In this document: positions 57,712 through 64,000 of the stretch, one piece after another
Position numbering within the stretch: position 1 is the first letter of the stretch
How the letters are laid out: each line of letters begins with the position of its first letter
Source of the DNA: Naganishia liquefaciens
Lineage: Eukaryota > Basidiomycota > Tremellomycetes > Filobasidiales > Filobasidiaceae
NCBI GenBank assembly: GCA_013423385.1
Contig: BLZA01000023.1
Span: 499,782-563,781 of the forward strand
DNA length: 64,000 nt
Reading direction: 5' to 3'
Program-made: the position numbers and the translations under genes
Notes under the pieces: generated by a model
Seen by the model: only the letters and a program-made list of their open reading frames with translations
Database searches by the model: none
What the model was told of the DNA's origin: nothing

Positions 57712-58797
57712 TTACTCCTTGTTCTGCTTCTTGGCCTGCGCCTGCAAAGCCAATTGCTTTCGCTTGATCAAGACAGTCATGAAGGTCTGATAGGGAAGGG
57801 TCAGTGGCCAAAAGATAAAGCAAGAGGCGAGGTAGATATACGCACACCCATGGTAAAGCTGAGGTAAAGGCAGCGGAAACATCAGTTTCTCATACGATAT
57901 CGAGGGAAAGGTCCACGACTATTTACCTGACAAGGTTGAACCAGACGACCCAGGTTTCGGCGGGAAGGAACTTTTGGGCAAAGGCGATCGCGATCGGACT
58001 GGAGATCCACATAGACTGAGAACGTATCATATCAGCGACCTGGACGTTTGGGCATTCAGGTGCGCGCCTACCTTGAGAATGCTAAAGTATCCTGCCTTGA
58101 CTGTCTTCTTGATGGCTTCCGGGCTTCGAGCGCCATTGATCACTGCCATAGAGGAGATATATGCCAGAGCAGTGATGGGAGACTGTGAGGCGAGTAAGAT
58201 CAGCTTTGTTGTGAAGGGGGTTGTGCTAGCGGGAGGATAGCGCACCTGGATCAACTGCATAGCCACGATCTGCAAGATCTTGGAGAGGGCATCCGTCTTT
58301 CCAGCAAAGATCTTCTGGAAGAAGCTGAACAAAGCAGTCGGACATCAAACGATCAGGTCTATGCTTGACAGCAGGAGGAAGCTAGATATTCGGCTCACTT
58401 GACGAAGAAGTGGGAGAGAGGAGCCGAGATGAGGGCACCGTACGCCGCCATCTGGAATGAGAAGAGACAGTCCGAGTCAGCAGGCAATGTGCCGTCAAAT
58501 GTCAGAAACACATACCTGGAAATTCTTCTCGCCCACACCCAGCTCACGCAAAAGTCCCCATACCTGAATCGGGACGTAAGTTCGCAACGCGGTCCCCTTG
58601 GCCGGAAGGACGGGCTTAGGGCTACCGCTGAGCCTGCTGGAGAGCGTCTCCTGGAGGAACAAGAGCGTTGCCGAGGTGATACACTTGGTTCGCAACGGTC
58701 GGGCGGCGAGAGCGGTGAGGTATCGAGCGAGAAGTCGGTACAGGACGAGCTTTGCGGATGACGCGGTGTTGGGCTTTTCGGCGACGACGGTAGACAT
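57712..58797 (-). CDS. Mpv17/PMP22-family membrane protein
   Basis: Four-helix membrane protein of mitochondria or peroxisomes; animal Mpv17 loss depletes mitochondrial DNA, and yeast Sym1 is a stress-related homologue. Starts MSTVVAEKPNTASSAKL at 58797. Seven or so short exons. Motifs: LYRLLARYLTALAARPLRTK, AAYGALISAPLSHFFV, KFFQKIFAGKTDAL, SPITALAYISSMAVING, SMWISSPIAIAFAQKFLPAE, WVVWFNLVR and ASCFIFWPLTLPYQTFMTV, then a basic tail KRKQLALQAQAKKQNKE. Stop at 57712-57714. The order Pro-containing helix, WxxxP loop and WP..Q fits the Mpv17 family. Mitochondrial versus peroxisomal location is not clear from the sequence. Confidence 0.85.
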
Positions 58798-59365
58798 AGT
58801 GTTAGCGAGGTTCTGTAGCTGGGCTAGGCTGTAGAAGGTAGACGACCTGTGTGTGGACTGAGAATGCTATCTTGAGAGCAAACAATTAGGTCTGAGTTTG
58901 TCCTTGTCCAGCTCCTCGACCGTGGACATTCCCCACGCTCTCCTCCGGTAACAGCGGGTGGGGCTATCGGATGGACGCGATAACCGGTGCCCCTCATAGT
59001 GGCTTGTAATTTCAGCTTTCTCGCTGCCAATAATGAAGACGGCAGAGTTGTTCAGGTTCATGAACCAGGTTTGAGCGGGTTTATATTACCTTGAACGAGC
59101 AATTACTCGGCACCACTCATCATATCTCAAAGGATCTAATAGGACCTGCAGGGGATGGACTTTAAACGGACGCTCAGGAGTGCTAGCAAATCCAAACACT
59201 AAGCGTCGAGGTAGTAATGATACCTCTCGCAGTCTGCTCGGCCTGGGCCTTTGTAGATATATATACCGGAGGTTTGCTCCCTACACATATCTGTGCGACG
59301 AATGTAATCAATTTTTTTGCCATTTGGGATGCTGTTCGTAACATTTCACGAATCTCGCGGCAGGC
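58798..59365. other. Intergenic, upstream of Mpv17-family gene
   Basis: About 0.57 kb; promoter of the Mpv17-family gene and 3' end of the SPATA20-like gene, both minus. No element recognised. Confidence 0.4.
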
Positions 59366-62300
59366 TTATGCTCCGAAAATCATTGTCCGAACTTCTTCAA
59401 GTTCAAACACCGGCAAATGACACGCTCCATTCTCGCAAACCCTTACGCTGGGTCGCTGCTCCGGCTTCTTCTGCATATCATCTACGAGGGACTGAATAAC
59501 GGGGTTTTGCTTTGCTAGTTGGAGCGGCAGCGAAGCTGGGTCGATTTGCATGACGACCTTGTTCGGAATATACGTCGACGCAAGAATGATGCGACGGGCC
59601 TCCTTGACGAAGTCATCATTGGAGGAGCCCGTAATGATATACTAAGGGCGGCAGAGCTTTAGGATTAGCTTGAAAACTGTATTTCAACGTCAATGAACAA
59701 ACCTCTCGGTAGCCTTGCGAGTCATCCATAAGTGCGGCAACGGTCGTGGCGAAGGCATAAGGGGCACGCTTCAGCATGTCGGCGCTACTTCGATATGTCG
59801 AGATGGCGTATTCCTTGTACCTCTCGGAGTTGACAGAAGCATACGCAGCGAGACGCTGAAGATTGTGCAGAGTCACCGAACTTGCAGCAGGCTCCGCTCC
59901 GTCTTGGTTGTCGCGGATCCGGATCAGGATGTGAGGATCCGGAGCAGACGCATAGTATCCGCCCTGCTCCTTGTCATAGAAATCTGCGTCTAGGGTTGCT
60001 TGAAGTCTGACGGCAAAAAGAAGATGCTCCTCCTGCCCGGTAACCTCGTAGAGATCCAGAAGACCCTTGATCAGAAAAGCGTAGTCGTCCGCTTGTCCAA
60101 TGGGACCTTTGCCTTCCCGCCAGGACCGAGTCAATTTGCCGGACTGCTCATCGAACAGATTAGCTTTAATGAAGGCCACTGCCTCAGATGCTAGGCTTTC
60201 GCATCGCCCTGCGATCGGGTACTGCTCAGACGGGAGGACAACGGAGCCCAGAGCGAGGGCAGAAATCTGGTCGAGCGATGGCATCAGACCCAGATCGACT
60301 GTCCATGAGATCAATTGCGACTGACCATGAGGCCGTTCCACCCAGTTAAAATCTTGTCATCCAGATGTGGACGAGGTCTCGTCTTGTCCCGATGGGCTCG
60401 CAATTTGGGGATTGCGCGGGCGATAATTTGCTTCACCTCATCGACGGAGATACCAAACTTTTGAGCCACACTTTCGTATGAATGGGCTTGGTATAGCGTG
60501 TTCTGGGTGGTGAACCGTATTAGCAGCATGACAGAGAGTCTTTCCACGCTCAAAACCTTACCTTGTCCTTCAGCTCTCCTTGGATATCTGTGGCAGGGTC
60601 TACATTGCCAGAAGCCTTGACTGCCCAGAAGAAACCAGCGATGGGGGCATCTTCATGGCCCAACACCTGGTCGAATTCGGTCTAAGGGGGCGTGCAAGTG
60701 AGTGCCATCCCGTTGCAACCGGATCGTTTCATAATACCTTTTCCCAGACATAGAAACCCCCCTCTAGATTGGGTCGACTGAGCATCTCGCGGTAACGAGG
60801 CTACTTCAAAGCTTACCGATATGCTTTTCCGGATGTTCCAGGCTTTCACCGCTGTCAGCGTCCTCTGCTGAATAGAAACCGCCATCCGGACTACGAAGGT
60901 CTCTTGCAGTGTACTCGAGAATGTCAGCCGCCAGATCTTGACAAATCTTTTTGGCATTCTCATCTGGCAAGTTTGGCAACATGGAGAATTCCAAAGCAGC
61001 TTGAGCCACTTGACCTTGGTCGTATCTTAAGGTGGGTTAGCTTGATGAGGACAGCCCCGGGGTCAGGACATACAGCATCTTTTCGAAGTGGGGAACTCGG
61101 AAGTACTGATCGACTGAGTATCTTGCCAATCCCGACCCAACCCAATCGCGGATTCCGCCTTCCCACAGCGCCCGGAGTAATCTCGCACCCATTTCGGCCG
61201 ATTGCCTCGCTTCTTCCTTTTTCTTGGAATTGGTCGAGTCAGCGTTGTAAGCTGCATATCGCGCCAGGAGAACCAAGTTCTGCGACGTCGAGGGGAATTT
61301 CGGCCCGCGTTTGGAGAAGCCGCCGTTCTGTTTGTCGTAGCCCTTGAGGAGATGAGCGTAGACTTTATGGGGAGCGGTCTCAACCAGATCGGCGAGCTCT
61401 GCTGGTGCGGACGACTGGGGCAAGCTGGCTTGTTAGGATAATTCTGGAATGTGTTGAATCAAGACCGCTAGAATTGCTTACCCGGACATCCTGCATGTCC
61501 TTCAACTGTTCCATCACATTCTTGCCGCTCTGCATGACCCTGTCACGATCTTCTTCCCACCTGAATGGCGATGGTGTTAGTCATTGCGGCTTCGTCGCGA
61601 AATTTCACACCTACAACTCGTTAATCTTGTCTAGCAGACTCAGGAATCGACCTTTGGGGAAGTACGTTCCCGCAAAGACTGGCGTGAGGTCTGGTGTCAG
61701 ACTTGGAAGGAGAACTATCAGGCAAACGAAATGGATTTTCGCCTGTGGGGATGACTCACAATACGGACAGCGGCCAACCGCCACCGCCACTAGTAGCCTT
61801 GTTTGCCACGGCATTTCAGTATATCAGTCCCACACTCAGATATGAGCTGACTGACCTGAAGGTAATTCATGTACACTCTATCCACGTCTGGCCGCTCTTC
61901 ACGATCGACCTTGATGTTGATAAAGTACTTGTTCATCATCTCGGCCACGAACTCGTCCTCGAAACTCTCGTGCGCGAGGACGTGACACCAATGACAGGCT
62001 GAGTATCCGACGCTAAGGAAGATCATCTTGTCTTCCGCTTTGGCCCTTTCGATGACCTCCGGCTTCCATTCTTGCCACTGTTTACAGAGGACAGGTTTAG
62101 CGACAAATTTCGACGCAAAGAGATGTACTCACCGCCACAGGATTGTTCTTGTGTTGAAGCAGATACGGCGATTTGGCCTTGTCAAGCTCATTCTTCAGAG
62201 GAGGCAGCTCTGCAGACTTTCCCTTGAGTGTTGACATCGTATGCTGTTGTCTGAAAATGCTGCGGTGGACTACGGGAGTACTTGAAAGGTGCGTTGGCAG

Positions 62301-62366
62301 TCTTGTTAGCGTGAGATGTCGTCGCGAGGCTGGTTGTATTGCGCGAAGCAATTGTCTTCTGAACAT
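59366..62366 (-). CDS. SPATA20-like protein with thioredoxin domain (DUF255)
   Basis: Large protein joining an N-terminal thioredoxin-like domain (DUF255) to an (alpha/alpha)6 glycosidase-like barrel; conserved from bacteria (YyaL) to man (SPATA20), with unknown activity. About 9-10 exons. Starts [20 protein letters not shown], a clear mitochondrial presequence; [20 protein letters not shown] at 62237 would give a form without it. Core motifs: [34 protein letters not shown] (CxxC), [59 protein letters not shown] (with GLARYSVDQ) and [17 protein letters not shown]. Stop at 59366-59368. Confidence 0.88.
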
Positions 62367-62843
62367 GTATCAAGCTGAAATGGCGGAGTCTCCCTTGCTC
62401 TGAAACGTGCAGGGTATCCTATATGTACCGCCAAGAATGCGATCATGCTCTCCGACCAGCGAACAGACTTTCAAGGGATTCCGAAGGACGAGAGCCTCGT
62501 GATGACGTATAATGAGACATTTGGCTCAAGCTGGCTGACAAAGCAGCGAGTTTGTTCGGCTCGGCTCCGGACCCCGAGGCGATCGTCGTTGTTTACGAGT
62601 TGTCTCAGCGCGAGGGAGAGTCTCGAGCTGTAGAAGCTCGTTCAACTTGGATTGGAGGAAAAGGTATAGCCTGGCTAGATTACCAGATATTGATAGAACC
62701 CGACGACATCAGAGACGCCACTTGACGCTTCACAGATCTCTTAAAGCTCGATGGTTCGCATTCATTTTGTAGCGCGTCCATAAACATCAAGCAGAACGAA
62801 TACGAATTCTTTGGCGGTATAAAACGGGAACTGTCACCTGGGG
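62367..62843. other. Divergent promoter, SPATA20-like / STU2
   Basis: About 0.48 kb between divergent genes. The minus-strand side is close to the presequence ATG; nothing else recognised. Confidence 0.4.
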
Positions 62844-64000
62844 ATGGATGAATTCGGCGCCCCTCCCGTCGAGGAGGACTTTACCGCTATCCCGTTGGTG
62901 GAACGATGTGTGCACAAGGTGAGAGGCCGCGCAGCGTGTCCCATCACTAGCCTCCGCTGATCCGTGAACCTTGTCCGCAGAACTGGAAAGCACGTCAATC
63001 TGCCTACTTGGACCTGATAAGCAAGTTTGGCAAGACATCTTCTGATGACGATCCATTCTTTCGTCCATATCTGAACGGTGACCTGCTGTACGTGAGGCTA
63101 ATTGCCGAGTTTGCAGGTCATGCTAATATCCGCGGTTTACAGGAAGAAATGCGTTACAGACAGCAATGCCGTTGCGCAAGAGAAAGGAGTGGACGCTGTT
63201 TGCGCGTTGCTCAAAGACAGCGGGGAAAATGCAGCAAGGTGATTGCCTCTCAGCTGCTGTTAACATTCGCAGCTGATTTGTCTATCCCAATAGTACGAGA
63301 TCAGATGTTGTCCCAAGCTTGGTCGACAAATGCCTGGGCTCAGCCAGAGCCGGGACAAAGAAGGCAGCCATTGAATTATGCATGTTATACGTCGAGGTGG
63401 AGAACTCGGGAGAAGGCGTCATCGTGAGTTATGACTTGGCTTCCTCGTACAATGAAGCTTAGGAGTGCTTTGTTCCAGAATGATCTCTTGAGAGGTCTAG
63501 ACGCAAAGCAGCCCAAACTTGTCGCATCCACGGTCACCGCCCTTAAACAGATAGTGACGTAAGTTCCTCGCAATCATTAGCTCGACTTCGAGGATTGAAG
63601 GAGTTCGCGGACCTTTAGAGAATTTGGTGTGAAGCCATTGGGAGACATCAAGCCTCTTGTCAAGGCTCTGAATAAGATTTTTGCTCATTCCGACAAAACC
63701 GTCAGGTCAGAGGTGAGCAACGGTGACTAGGATTTGCAAGGTCACTGATCGCGACTTTTAGGGAACGAGCTTGACTCTCGCCCTATATTCTTACTTGGGC
63801 CAAGCTCTGATGCCCTCCCTCCAAGACCTCAAACCAGTACAGCTTAAGGAACTGACGGAAGCCTTCGCCTCGACGGATGCAAGCGGGCAGGCGGGAAGTG
63901 CGGGCAGACCGACCAGGTTCACGAGAAAGCATGCTAGGGAGATGGAGGCTGCCGCGGATGCAGGAATGGGAGGGGCTCACGACGCTGAGGCTGAACATGG
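62844..64000 (+). CDS. STU2: Microtubule polymerase Stu2/XMAP215, TOG domain, 5' part
   Basis: The 5' end of a TOG-domain microtubule polymerase that adds tubulin at plus ends and spindle poles; the gene runs off the window. Starts MDEFGAPPVEEDFTAIPLVE, followed by RCVHKNWKARQSAYLDLISK, the first HEAT helix pair of TOG1. Further HEAT segments: VVPSLVDKCLGSARAGTKKA with IELCMLYVEVENSGEGVI, LRGLDAKQPKLVASTVTALK, LVKALNKIFAHSDKTVR and LTLALYSYLGQALMPSLQDL. Several short exons; the first is 62844-62918. After TOG1 the last bases code a charged linker. The family start and the tubulin-binding loop residues (NWK) fit well. Confidence 0.88.

Noticed and set aside
1-64000. CRISPR arrays, rRNA, or a named transposon
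   Set aside because: No regularly spaced repeats, no rRNA-like blocks, and no transposase or reverse transcriptase frame could be recognised on either strand.

Overview
The window reads as nuclear DNA of a basidiomycete fungus, most likely a yeast-like Tremellomycete. The genes are dense, on both strands, and cut by many short introns (mostly about 50-65 nt, GT-AG, often with a CTGAC/CTAAC-like branch point). The proteins resemble fungal families: Rho1 GEF with CNH domain, Utp25, Ytm1, Stm1/SERBP1, Vps2, Ubc13. The class is inferred from general gene character only; no rRNA or other marker is present. All gene models below were built by eye from reading frames, splice signals and family resemblance, with no database search.

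Layout. 1-4460: the 3' part of a C2H2 zinc-finger gene, the ESCRT-III gene VPS2, and UBC13. 4886-13585: a very large Rho1 exchange factor (ROM2/TUS1 type) with what look like two consecutive DH domains, then a Rab5 (VPS21-like) GTPase. 14098-18899: a TesB-type acyl-CoA thioesterase and UTP25. 18900-24927 is the only clearly gene-poor part: a secreted cutinase-family esterase, then a decayed MFS transporter in poorly coding DNA. 24928-34143: YTM1, an STM1/SERBP1-like gene, an MFS transporter and a highly expressed-looking polyol dehydrogenase. 35906-47445: a BTB-like protein, NAA20 (NatB), a dienelactone hydrolase, a secreted M64 peptidase, a small B12D-like membrane protein and a serine-rich unknown. 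47657-64000: mitochondrial PP2C (PTC7), OHCU decarboxylase, an RS/RD-rich protein with a dsRBD-like C-terminus, an AhpD-like protein, NDK1, a conserved unknown, an Mpv17-family protein, a SPATA20-like thioredoxin-domain protein, and the 5' end of a Stu2/XMAP215 TOG gene.

Most genes are unrelated housekeeping genes. Loose themes are endosomal traffic (VPS2, VPS21), cell-wall signalling (ROM2), ribosome biogenesis and function (UTP25, YTM1, STM1) and mitochondrial or peroxisomal maintenance (PTC7, Mpv17, SPATA20-like, thioesterase). I see no gene cluster, CRISPR array, tRNA or rRNA, and no mobile element I could name.

The features most worth a second look are the tandem DH domains in the Rho GEF, three introns with GC donors that the frames demand, an 8-nt micro-exon and a 17-nt exon carrying catalytic motifs, an acidic insertion in Rab5, and near-exclusive use of CGA for arginine in the genes expected to be highly expressed.
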